The position numbers and the translations under genes were made by a program. The notes under the pieces were generated by a model. It was not told the origin of the DNA, did no database searches, and saw only the letters and a list, made by a program, of their open reading frames with translations. DNA of 64,000 bases from Agarophyton chilense (taxonomy: Eukaryota > Rhodophyta > Florideophyceae > Gracilariales > Gracilariaceae). Below are positions 54,288 through 64,000 of this stretch, in pieces. Each line of letters begins with the position of its first letter. Positions within the stretch are counted from its first letter, which is position 1. The stretch lies in contig JARGXX010000095.1 in NCBI GenBank assembly GCA_030374765.1, forward strand, positions 2,852,001 through 2,916,000, read 5' to 3'.

Positions 54288-56996
54288 ATGCCTTCCTGCT
54301 GCTTCAGCGGTTGCTCCTTCTTCGCCCGAGAAATCCCCGCCCTCCAGCGGCACCAAAGAAGGTGCCCTCATCGCCTCTCCACCAACAAGCGCTTCCTCTC
54401 CCCTGGCGGAAATGAACCCAACTTCCCCCCCCTGCACAAAACGCCACAAGTCCACCTCACAACTCCCCCCTCATCCTCCTCCCTCACATCGCCCTTCCGA
54501 CAACGTCCCTCTCGCACACCATGACTCCTATCTCCAAGACCAGCTCTCTCTGTCCCTCCACACCCAGGACGCCATCCACGTCGCCACTGCCCCTCTCGGT
54601 TCCCCCTCCTCTCTCGCTCTCTCCCCCCTCCCTCCTTCCACTCCCCCCCTCGACAACCCCCACCTGGAGAAAATGGACCTCTACATCTTCTCCATCGCCT
54701 CCAAGCTTGGACAACGAAAGGCGGACGAACTCATCACTCTCCTTAATGATCCCCACTTCTCCGAATCAACATTCCGGAACTCAGTCTCTTCCGCAAAGCA
54801 ATGCCTCGAGCTCCAGGCAGACCTCTTCCACCAGAGAATCAGGTCCATTGGTTTCGCCCCCTCCAACATCTTCGATCCCCACAAACGCTTCTCCGCAACC
54901 CTCTTCCAGAAAGACGCAATCCATGTCCTCAAACAACAGCTCGCCCTCGCACACTTCAAGAAGACCTTTTTCCACCCCATCTCCCAAACATCTGCCTCCG
55001 GCTCCCCCGCCTTCGCACACCCCATGGCAGCCACCCTCGGCTCAAAAGTCGTCCCGGCACTCAAGACCGCCATCATGCAGTCCACAAAAGATAACATCGT
55101 CTGGCATCTCCCTCACTCTACCGGTATCGACTCCTTCATCGGCCTCGTCCAAATCTACTCCGACAAGTCCTCTACCTCTCTCAAATCTTCTTCCATCACC
55201 TCCTACCCCCTCCACATCACCCTTCTCAACTTCTCCGACTCCTTTCGCCGCAAATGCATCTCCGACAATCTCACACTCCTCGGCTATCTTCCCACCTCCT
55301 TCACCCCAATCACTCCTTCTCCAGATGCAGATATCATCACTCATTCCTCCTCCATCCCCCGCCAAACAAAAATGGAACTCATACAGCAGACCATCTCCTC
55401 CCTCCTTCAACCTCTCTTCTCTTCCGGCCTCCCCGGTTTCCCCTTCCGCGACGCAGACGGCGTTGTTCGTCAATGCCACCCCATCATCGCCAGCTACTGC
55501 GAAGACATTCCCGAGGCAAAGGATATTCTCGCCATCTCCCACGGCACCTGCCCTCAGCACCCCTGCCACAGATGCTCTGTCCCTCGCTCACAACTCCACC
55601 AACACTCTCACGCCCATCCCCCTCGATCTCTTCCCCTCACCCTTGCAGCCCGCAACAAACACTTCTCCCTCCTCAAGGACTCCGAAGCAGCTCTCCTCGC
55701 CCGCAAGCCAAGAGTCTCGCGCAACTTGAAGGAACAAGCTCTCCAAGCACTCCACTCCCTCTCCCTCGCAGAATACCCCTCCCTCTTCGAGTCTGACCCC
55801 CTTTTCAACATCACCCCCCTCCTCACCCCATACAACGTCTTCCCCTTCGAACCCCTCCACAACTTCCACCTCGGCGTTTCCAAACTCATCAAGCTCGCCG
55901 CCATCAAATGTCTCAGATCAGAACACCTCTTCACCACCATCAGCTCCACAAACTCTCGCAGTTCCCTCCACTCCGTCCGCAACTCCATCCTCAAGCATTC
56001 CAACTTCATCCTCACCGCCATCGAAAATCATTCCCCAGCTACCGGCCTCCACATCGACTTCTCTACTTCCGAAAGCGGGCAGTCCCTCAACGGCTTCTTC
56101 ACAACTGACGGCGTCCGCGGCATGCTAGAAGCAAAAGACTACCGCGCCCTCGACATTGTCTTCCCCTTCTTTGGCGCCTTCTTCGACCGCTGCTGTGACG
56201 AAGCCAATTCAGCTCCCATCACAACTGTCTTCTCCAAGTACACAGACCTCCTCCTCACCTCCATGTGCTACAACTCCGTCCCCGAATAGACCACTTCTCG
56301 TCTTGCCAAACTCGCCTCCCAAATCCATTCCTTCAAGAACAGAGCTGTCGATGTTCTCGGTCCATACCATACCTCCAACCTTGGCACCCTCCAATTCCAC
56401 CTCCTCGATCACATCGTAGACGACATTAGACGCTTTGGGGGTCTCCACTTCAACGATGCAGGCATCTTCAAACAAGCCCATACCCTCTTCAAAGCACATT
56501 ACTCCCGAACCTCCAAGCGCAGACCCATCGCGCACAACGAAACCATCCGTGCCATCAAACGCTCCGATGCCGTCAACAATTGGATTTCTCTCTCCGCTGA
56601 TCCTTCCGTACCTCATCCTCCCATGCCCCTCCTCCTCCCTTCCAAGCCCGCAAACCAGGTTTCGTCCGTGATGGCAAGCACACCTCTTTTTCCGATATCA
56701 TTACAGCTCACAAATTCCTTCGAGCAAACCCCCACTCAACAATCTCTTCCCTTCAGGACCTCTTCTCCCCAGACACTATCGCCATCATCTCACAGATTGG
56801 AACCCTCGCACTCCCCTTCTTTGTCACACTCACACTCGAAACACTAGCTCTCAACCAGGACTCCCCCACTCTCCGCCAAACCGGTCTCACATTCGTCAAT
56901 TTCGCATACGTCGTCGGCGGCTTCACCCCAACCCTAGACGACTACACCGCCGATCGAAACGGCTCCGATCCGTGCTTTGCACGGTATTGTCTGTGA
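54288..56996 (+). pseudogene. Plavaka/KDZ-like transposase copy E6
   Basis: ATG 54288 lies in CACCCACCATGCC and starts a C-x4-C-x12-H-x3-C finger (CCFSGCSFFAREIPALQRHQ, RRC). A C8 run at 54425-54432 is the likely site of a shift into the long frame that runs to TAG 56287-56289. That frame has GIDSFIGLVQIYSDKSSTS, YPLHITLLNFSDSFRR, GFPFRDADGVVRQC, HPCHRCSVPRSQL and FEPLHNFHLGVSKLIK. Beyond the TAG the same frame continues with FHLLDHIVDDIRRFG and AHYSRTSKRRP, and near 56630 another shift leads to a hydrophobic tail ending TGA 56994-56996. Motif order fits Plavaka-type CACTA-related transposases. It is one stop and two shifts from a complete protein of about 900 residues; introns could explain the shifts. 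Almost every third base is C/T, giving strong C bias. Confidence 0.72.
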
Positions 56997-57100
56997 AAAC
57001 ATGCATTTGTAGCGTTATATTCGTGTTGCACTGCACACATCTACCTCGACCGCGCGAGTCCACACGTGTCGCTTGCACGAATATTCCTCCGCCTGCGGGG

Positions 57101-57351
57101 AGTGCTACGGCATGCCATTGGCCAACTTTCCTACACGTGTCGACATCCTCCAATCACGTGCCGTGGCACTCTTGATTCCGCCGCCAGCGCGAGTGCCACG
57201 GCACGCCATTGGCGAGAGCGAGTACACGTGCCTGCGTCCTTGAATCTTGCGACGTGGCACTCCTGTTCCGCCGCCCAGCCTAGTGCCACGGCACGCTATT
57301 GGTCATCGGTTACACGTGTGTCGCCGTTGTCCAATCCCATGTCGTGGCACT
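57101..57351. repeat. Hairpin array A: three 70-bp inverted repeats, 90-bp period
   Basis: Three hairpins occupy 57101-57170, 57192-57261 and 57282-57351. Each has a left arm like AGTGCCACGGCACGCCATTG and a right arm like CAATCACGTGCCGTGGCACT. The loops contain TACACGTG. Units are separated by a Cys-codon-free GC-rich spacer like TTGTTCCGCCGCC. A partial unit precedes the first. The arms contain ATTGG/CCAAT and CACGTG-type motifs, so binding sites for CCAAT or bHLH/bZIP factors are possible. Confidence 0.85.
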
Positions 57352-57427
57352 CTTGTTCCGCGGCCAAGTGGCCCATTCGTATCACAGACAGCGACACACA
57401 CACACACAAACATGTGCTTTAGTACTC

Positions 57428-57750
57428 TGACGGCCGACAGAGGTGCGCTCTGACTTCATCGGGGGTCCCGATGAAGTCCCCGCGCACCTCTGTCGGCCGA
57501 CATAATACATATAATTTTGTAATTTTTAGGACGCCCAGGTGTGCACGGTGCATTCTGTCGGCCGACAGAGGTGCACGAGGACTTCATCAAGACCCCCGAT
57601 GAAGTCGGAGCGCACCTCTGTCGGCCGACAGTCGACTAACATCTCAGAAACGCATCATGCGTGATGTTATGCCGTACTTGTCGGCCGAAAGGGGTTCCCT
57701 GCGACTTCATCGGTCCACCGATGTGGTCGAAGCACACCCCTGTCGGCCGA
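57428..57750. repeat. Hairpin array B: three ~75-bp palindromes, ~125-bp period
   Basis: Palindromes at 57428-57502, 57555-57631 and 57679-57750 share outer arms TGTCGGCCGACAGAGGTGCG, inner arms GACTTCATCGG/CCGATGAAGTC and very short loops. Each end is itself the palindrome TCGGCCGA. Start-to-start distances are 127 and 124 bp. They follow array A and the Plavaka-like gene. Confidence 0.88.
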
Positions 57751-57820
57751 AAATTCACCAACATGTTTTAGTGACACTATTCGGGCCATTAGTGAGCCGC
57801 CAGGGGTGTGATGCGACTCG

Positions 57821-58252
57821 ATGGGGCTGGAGATGTGGAAGATGTGGAGGGCGAATGAGGAAGTAAAGAGGCGTGTCAAGGTGTTGGAAGTGCACATGGA
57901 AGGGGTGGGGGAGATTTGGGGTGCGCGGATGGTGTTGAAGAAGGTGGGAGAGGAGAGGGGGAGAGCAAAAGGGTCGCCGGTGACGCCAGGCAGACGCGGG
58001 GAGCCGGCTGGGATGAAGAAGGGGAGAGAGGAATGGAAAGGGGGAGGAGTTGGAGAGAGTCGGCTGAAGAAGAGGAGGGTTGGTAAGGATGTGAAGAAGA
58101 AGAATGGGAATGTATGTGTGGTGGGGCAGCCGGGTGTGAGGAACTTGAGCAGTTGGGAGGTGGACGAGGTTGAGAATGCGGTGGTGGACTTCTTCAACCT
58201 CAAATACCCTCCGGGTGGAACGGTGGAGCCTAGTAAGCAAAAGGGCCAGTAA
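57821..58252 (+). CDS. Small basic hypothetical protein
   Basis: The 143-codon frame starts with MGLEMWKMWRANEEVKRRVK, a coiled-coil-like helix with heptad spacing, then Gly/Lys/Arg-rich stretches (ESRLKKRRVGKDVKKKNG) and SSWEVDEVENAVVDFFNLKY. A nuclear, DNA- or RNA-binding protein is possible from composition. It lies 70 bp after hairpin array B and may belong to the same element as the Plavaka-like gene. It matches nothing I recognise, and G-rich DNA could make such a frame by chance. Confidence 0.35.
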   Translation: MGLEMWKMWRANEEVKRRVKVLEVHMEGVGEIWGARMVLKKVGEERGRAKGSPVTPGRRGEPAGMKKGREEWKGGGVGESRLKKRRVGKDVKKKNGNVCVVGQPGVRNLSSWEVDEVENAVVDFFNLKYPPGGTVEPSKQKGQ

Positions 58253-58484
58253 GGAGGTAGAAGGTACTGACGACTGCCTTGGTATGGATCTCCACCTACA
58301 GCAGTCAAAAGTGACCAGTAAACTGCAAATGCAGATTAAGCTGCATTAAATGGTCAAAACACTAAGATGCATGAAGTTGTTATTTCCAAATTTTTTTTTT
58401 CAGTTGCCGAACTAGCGCAATCTGCAAAATTCTTAGATTTTTTGGCTTTTTATTTACAAAACTAGCTATCTAGCACACTTATCT

Positions 58485-58504
58485 AGCATTCCGAGAACAC
58501 AGAC
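58485..58504. repeat. Right end of a second MITE-like copy
   Basis: TAGCATTCCGAGAACACAGA matches the right inverted repeat of 42660-42748, and the sequence before it (ATCTAGCAC) also matches. The left end is not recognisable. E3 sequence begins directly after. Confidence 0.4.
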
Positions 58505-58508
58505 GAAA

Positions 58509-59222
58509 TGGGCACACCGTCACGGTTAGAATGGATGGACTCGAAAACACCGTATCCGTAGACAAGGTCTCCATAGACCCTAGTAAAGGGCGTACTACGG
58601 CGCCCAGTGGTCCCCGGGGTGGCCCTGAGGGCATCCAAGCTGATCCTGAACCACCATCTGGATCATTGACTGGAGCAACTCGAACTGCCCTAGTTCCCTC
58701 TCTAATACTTCACCAATTACAGCAAGGTATAAGTTAAGTTACAGCGAACCCAACCGTTGGAACGACCCCCTCTGAACTGGAGTCAATTTCACGGAGTAGT
58801 ACGAGAAGCGTTCAATGGCAAGACCTGGAGGACACTCCCGACCCTACCACAACCAAAAGAGCCCAAGAGCAGGGCTCCATACCTCAATTAGGCGGGCAGT
58901 CTGAGGTCCCGGCCTTCGAATGCGCGATCAGCACCATTGTAGGTCACAAACAAATGCCAGGAGGCCTTCCTTACTCCGTACGGTCGTATGGCTATGGCCC
59001 TGGAGATGTTACATTGGAACCTCCTAACCATATACAACACAACTTCAGAATACGGTACCGGCATAGCCGCAACGAACTCCTGGCAACCGATGGATAAAGA
59101 CATAAACAGGTGCTGTCCACAAAAGAAGGGAAGGGGAGACATTGGATTCGCGATCGCTCGGTGCGAAAAACAGTGAAATGCTATAGTCAAGAAGAGATCA
59201 CAAGTCCATTGCAAGCCACATT
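58509..59222 (+). pseudogene. E3 integrase C-terminus and chromodomain remnant
   Basis: HTVTVRMDGLENTVSVDKVS aligns with E1 HTVTVEQDGIPNMISLDRIT. After a stop, a linker leads to FECAISTIVGHKQMPGGLPY and SVRSYGYGPGDVTLEPPNHI with FRIRYRHSRNELLATDG, aligned with E1 KYTVRWYGWGPEGDTLEPP and FRIRYW. Two stops interrupt. Confidence 0.8.
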
Positions 59223-59373
59223 AGGTTAGAAACCTACAAAGGCCTCTCAGGGAAGGGATACCCAACATGAATGGGAGATGGTCCTCCGGAAAGCCCGGAA
59301 CCAGTGCCAGGTACGTTCAGAGTGTAGGACTGTTAGCCTGTATTAGAGTGATTTGGAGCAGAACCCTGAGAAG

Positions 59374-61570
59374 TCAGAGGCAACGGCGGCAGAACTGAAG
59401 AGGTACCCGAGTGAAAGGAGGAGCAGGGAAAGAAGAAGAGCCAGCCATGGGCATCGGCACGCTACCCACAGGGTAATTGTAGGCGAAAGCCAACAAAGAA
59501 CAAACAGTGGTGGCCATGAGGGGATCGTTCGAAATGTTTGCTTGCTCCATAATGATGATGAGATCCGCGGCGTGATGGGTAACCGCCTGGTACATCACGG
59601 CCTGAAACAGAATATAGAAGGCAAACGCCTGGTTGTTTGCGGCTATATTGTCGGCGTGACCAGGAATGAGCTGCTCCAGGAGCGCCAGAGCTTCCTAGAG
59701 AAAATGCGGACCGGAACGGTTGAAACGAGAGACATACACGCGCTGGATCTTCATAAGCGCACTTCTGATGGCTGGACTCGTAACAGGCTCACCACAGCCA
59801 GCTGTGGTAAGATTAACCATGAGGGCTTGTCAAGGCCCAGAAGAAAGAGCAGGAACCGAACGGGGAACACAGGAAACGCGGATAGAAGAAAGACAATTGG
59901 AACCAGCAGGTGCGGGGGTCGTAGTGACGGGGGTAATACCTTCCGGAGTCTCCACCTCATGAGTAAAAGGCTGAGGGGATCCACCAGTGGGTTCCTCGCC
60001 TGGCGATAACCGATTTGGACTACTTGGGAATGATAACTTCTCGAATTCCCAAACCTCCCAACATTGGTCATCTTCCCACGGATGCGACAGCGACACCTTT
60101 AGGTAAGTCTCAAGCTGAGAAACGGTGTATTCTGTACCGAAGAGAATATCATCCATACCAATCTGGCGGATGAGATCCACTGTGGTGCGAGGAAGCCGAA
60201 AGATACGACCAGTAGGTGAGAAATCATAATTGTTGATCCGAGGGTCGGAGCGATGGCTGTCCCCGGTGATACCGTCGCGGGAAGCTTTCACGGCTAGAAG
60301 AGGAACGAAAACGGCCCTCCCTGTGAGAGCTACAGACTGAATGGTGTGATAGTACCTCTTGTTTCGGTCGCAATGGCTGCCGAAGTATGCCCTCACGAGA
60401 GGAGTCGGAACGCCCAACCATTGCGGTACCTCGTAGTCCGACCACCATGCAAGACGGGTAACATACCATTTGCGGAAATTCTTCGTTGATTGAGAAAAGA
60501 ACTCAGTGCAATGGAAACCATGCATGGTATGGCCTAGAGTAGAATATTCCGACAGCAGATCTGGACCTCGGTGGTAGCGTCCCCACCCCAACGGTCACGA
60601 TCCAACCAATGCTTGGTGTAGAATGATGAGTTGAACACCACCATTTCCGGGTCGAGCTTAAGCCACTTCGTCGATGGACCGAGACGGTGCAATAATACCA
60701 CAAAAATACGAAAGTAATAGAACTCATCGATACACCGCAGATAGAGTAGGTCGCTCGGAATGGTGTTAGGAATGAAAAACCGAAAAGATGAGTGATGCTT
60801 ACGCTTTTGAAAGCAGGTCTGTCTTCCTGGACGGAAACGATTCTCCCTTGACGGTATTGGTGGAGCTAATGGCACGGCGCCAATATGATGGCTGTCTCAA
60901 CGACTCTATGATGCATAACCCGAAAGGGTGGGATGCTTAAACTGCGAACCCAACCCAGCGGTGTTAATAGGGACAGACCAAGAGGTGGCCTCCAAGTGCA
61001 GCGCATTGAGCTTCTTCGGGAACAGACGATAAGGGTTAAGGGTTGCAGATAGGTTGCTGACCAAGTACGGATCGTAATGCCCGGAACTGGAAGGGAAATA
61101 AAACGTCCCAACAAGGATTGGTGATAAGGATGAAACCGGAGCGGTAACTGACTGGTCACGACCACGACCCCAAGAGCGGGAGCGGGTCAGAGACTTCCAG
61201 ATACGACGGCTGCGGTTCGCACCACGAGTAATCTTACCAGAAATGCTAGCCAACAGTGATGAAGAGGTAGACCAACGAGGTATTGCCTCGGAGCCATGGT
61301 CTTTATACCCATCGACGGTAGGCTCTCGCGTCTGCTGTAAACCATGACGTTCGTGTAATGTGTCCTCGGAGATGCTCGAATTCTCCGTTGATTGAGCGGG
61401 AAAGAACCGAAGGGGCACCACCGACACGGAAACCACACCGGTAATTGGGATCGACAAACGGCGAGATCCACCACTGTGCTCTGTTGAAATTTCGACAGAC
61501 AAGCGATTTCCACAAGGAGGTTTCGGGGAATTTGTGAGCGTCGCGACGAGTGAAATTCAACCGGCACTAG
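59374..61570 (-). pseudogene. Antisense accessory gene of E3, frameshifted
   Basis: Minus-strand frame 60534-60875 has KRKHHSSFRFFIPNTIPS, DPEMVVFNSSFYTKHWLDRD and RWGGDATTE, aligning with E1 SRHRHTPLRYFISPIYPS, SPDLVSLNRPFTTINWADRS and RWGEDAATE. After a shift, 59830-60591 has AWWSDYEVPQWLGVPTPLVR, AYFGS, YYHTIQSVALTGRAVFVPLL, PTGRIFRLPRTTVDLIRQIG, DILFGTEYTV and HPWEDDQCWEVWEFEKL, aligning with the E1 ORF over more than 150 residues. Upstream frames to 61570 probably hold the N-terminus. It is clearly the same gene as in E1, degraded by shifts and stops. Confidence 0.78.
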
Positions 61571-62001
61571 ACACGTAAAATAGACCAATACAGTACGTGG
61601 AGAGAAGGGAAAGGGATCTAACGGAAACGATGACACCAGAAAGGTATGACGCGACGAAGGAAGAAGAAGCAGAGAAAACACCAAAGAGGTATGAAATTCG
61701 CATGGCCCTAAACGCGCCTGAACCAAGCAACAGAGAACGCGACAAAAAAGATTGGTACAAGAGCTCCCGACCAATATTGGCAACCCACAAGGAAAGCTTA
61801 ATCGCTAAGCCGTTACGAAGTACCACGAGAGATTAACCTCAAGCACCAAGACGGTGAAAGGAACTGTTTGGCTAACAGTGCGGCATTATCAAACGGTATA
61901 GGGCGACCCGCACTGGCCATTGATGCACTGCAGTACACCGTACTGGCGCACGCTGCACTAAAGTACAGCCACGGAGCGGGGCTGTCGCTAGGAAGGGGAT
62001 C

Positions 62002-62519
62002 TGTAGTATAGTGAGCTACACCGATGAGGTATTTATGCCACGTGGTGGACCTGGATTATTTTCTGCATGCGCCATGTACTACAGTAGTTTATTTACCAAT
62101 TGGCATAGAATTTCGCTAATTTAGTATTGTTTAGATAAGAGTAAATGGATAGGGATGGGCATATAAATTGCATCTCCTGGGGGCCATGTTACGACGAGCA
62201 CCACCGCAGTCCAGTGGCTGGTAAGATATATCTTCATCAAGCATGGACACTCCTGTCATTATTGTAGAAGCAAGCCACTGCTAGACTATTTTTACCTCTT
62301 TTTGTTTCTACCGTCGACCGTAAAGGTAAGCCTAGTGTCCTGACGGACTTCCGGACAAGCAAGCGCTGTACAACAGTGTCTACGAACGTAGTCACAATGA
62401 GACCGACGTTCCTATTTAACCCCTCCATGTCCGGAGATATCACGCCTTAAAGGTATCCTGAATCTCCTCCCTCTAGGTCAAGCACACTCTGTGCTCCCTA
62501 AAAAAATTAAGGTACTACA
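62002..62519 (+). repeat. 3' LTR of E3
   Basis: The 518-bp segment starts TGTAGTATAG right after the polypurine tract and ends GGTACTACA. The inverted ends TGTAGTA/TACTACA mirror the E1 rule TGTCGTA/TACGACA. No second copy is in the window, so the right border rests on the terminal inversion only. Confidence 0.65.
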
Positions 62520-64000
62520 CCTTTTGCTACCATTTTGGTTTGTATTATAATTATTGCCCATGTGACACATTTATCTCGCCAAAGACATCTGCAAATTATT
62601 AAAATGGACTGAAAGTGCACAATTTTATCTAGAGTTGCGCGAAGCACAAAAAAGACCCGGAACTAAAAAAACCATATATAAACCTATGTGTTGTATGTAG
62701 GAAAGCGATTTTAGAACTTTACCGCCTTGTTTTCTAAAGGAATACGCTTAGGATTGAGCTTGTTTATGATATGATACTTAATTGTACTAAAAATGGCAAC
62801 ATTACTGGAAACGAATGCATGCTCTAGAATATACGGCAAAATAAAAAGTCAAATTTGGTTAAACCATACAACAATAATAAGTAGTTCTTCCCAAAACGCA
62901 TTATTAAAGTAATCGTGCGTGATGTTCCGCCATTAAAGCTCATTCAAAAAGGGTATGAAACAAAGTAATGTTTTAGACATAAAATATGAACGTAGGCAAA
63001 CCGGATTTCTACAACTTTTGTTCACAATATCTTTGCAAAAAACAATTTATTTTAAAGAGGCTCTCTGATTGAACATATGAGATGAATGTGGGTAGCATAC
63101 TTAAAAAAAATCCAACTAAACTTGTGTTTAGTAAAGTGATTATGACTGAAGACCGTTAGAAATTTGCTTAAATTTTTCTTTGTACTTTTTTTACTTAACG
63201 TATGAATTACTGTTGTGCCGCTTGGATGAACGGTCACCATATTCTGCCTACAGATCTGGTAGCTTTTACGTTTATGGCCTACATGGATATTATTATTTTC
63301 CCTTGGCATTGTTTGTCATCGCTTGGCATCCTTTCTCATTATTTGTTCTTATTTAGCTAGAGTTTACTTTTAGTATAAATACCGATCGCTCTCAATAAAT
63401 TTCTGAGGTACGCTGACGGGGGACAAAAAAGAAAGGAAAACCTATTTTTCTGAATCTACCTTATTCTATATTCCGAATTCCTCAACAATTACATTGCGGT
63501 TTATTAGCAGGATAGAGCGCTTTTGAAAAGTCACTTTTTGTGAAACAGTGATTAAGTATTTTAAACATGGCTGTTATGGATTAACAATGACGGATTTTCG
63601 ATATAGTCTTTATTGGTATCTCTTTGGCAGTGCAAAATACTATGGTTTATGCGCAAATGAGGCAATTCAGTACAGTATTTGAATTGAAAAATTGTATCAC
63701 GAATTACTGAGACAAAATTATCTATGATTCAATTCATCCTTTTAATGAATACCTGAAAAGACGCTTTATAAGTGTCATTCAGGCTAAAAAAAAGTGAAAA
63801 AAAACAACAAAACCGCACTATAGAGAATATGATTGATTAAAGGATTTGTTTTGGAAACATTATTTTGGCTTGATATTCTTGATGTGTTGTTTTTATGATG
63901 TGTACTGTAGTTGAAAAGATATGAAATTTTTGTGCTAGGGATATGTTTTTAAAACCTTTACTAGGTTTGTGGGGTGTTGTCTTACGTTTACACACCATTG
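62520..64000. other. AT-rich intergenic end of window
   Basis: The stretch is AT-rich with many short stops in all frames. A TATAAAT occurs near 63374. No gene, RNA or repeat is supported. Confidence 0.4.

Larger units (their letters stand above)
58505..62519 (+). mobile_element. 3' half of gypsy chromovirus E3
   Basis: The element is truncated at its left side inside the integrase C-terminus. It retains the pol tail with a chromodomain remnant (+), the antisense ORF (-), a polypurine tract (AGGAAGGGGATC, 61990-62001) and a 3' LTR. The tract and LTR start (TGTAGTATAGTG) resemble E1 (AGGAAGGGGGTC, TGTCGTATAGTG), so E3 is a relative of E1. Confidence 0.82.

Noticed and set aside
54183..54756. 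Gly/Glu-rich minus-strand frames opposite the E6 transposase.
   Set aside because: They arise from the pyrimidine-rich coding strand and mirror the Plavaka-like gene. They are unlike the antisense family of the gypsy elements.
1..64000. CRISPR arrays, bacterial operons, riboswitches, rRNA.
   Set aside because: None was seen. The regular repeats at 57.1-57.75 kb are large palindromes with three units each, not short repeats with unique spacers, and all other content is eukaryotic.

Overview
This is nuclear eukaryotic DNA that is dominated by transposable elements. It has only two host genes that look intact, both without visible introns: an acyl-CoA synthetase (17248-19131, +) and a multi-pass membrane protein (19301-20017, -), which converge tail to tail. 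Intron-poor host genes in a sea of Ty3/gypsy chromoviruses, with a Ty1/copia remnant and Harbinger, pogo and Plavaka-like DNA transposons, suggest a compact-gene eukaryote such as a florideophyte red alga (Chondrus-like). That assignment is inference from style only; no marker gene proves it.

Layout. 0-6 kb: decayed gypsy sequence (gag near 2.5-3.3 kb, protease/RT at 4.4-5.8 kb, called E0) interrupted by a solo LTR, with an inverted solo LTR at 0.3-0.8 kb. 6-17 kb: a graveyard of broken genes: a Harbinger transposase, a TBP-like gene, a glucose-6-phosphate isomerase fragment, a BET-type bromodomain-NET gene, a pogo-type transposase cut by a solo LTR, and a second Harbinger-type transposase. 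17-20 kb: the host gene pair. 21.8-33.0 kb: full-length gypsy element E1 on the minus strand, with LTRs and a 5-bp target duplication (ATAGC). 33-39.5 kb: internally deleted gypsy element E4 (+). 39.5-41.3 kb: Plavaka-like transposase copy E5 (-). 42.8-53.0 kb: gypsy element E2 (+), inserted into the gag of a Ty1/copia element whose two halves flank it. 54.3-57.0 kb: Plavaka-like copy E6 (+), followed by two arrays of regularly spaced large hairpins (57.1-57.75 kb) and a small basic ORF. 58.5-62.5 kb: the 3' half of a third gypsy element, E3 (+). The last 1.5 kb is AT-rich with nothing recognised.

Most notable result. The gypsy elements E1, E2 and E3 each carry, between the chromodomain end of pol and the 3' LTR, a long reading frame on the opposite strand to gag-pol. 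The three encoded proteins are homologous to each other (shared VPTPxVxAYxxS and (N/D)I(V/L)xGTxxxV motifs, conserved Trp and Tyr positions, a hydrophobic segment) although the elements are very diverged. E4 has a minus-strand ORF at the same position, with weaker similarity. This looks like a conserved antisense accessory gene of a chromovirus lineage. The hairpin arrays downstream of the Plavaka-like gene are the second most unusual structure.
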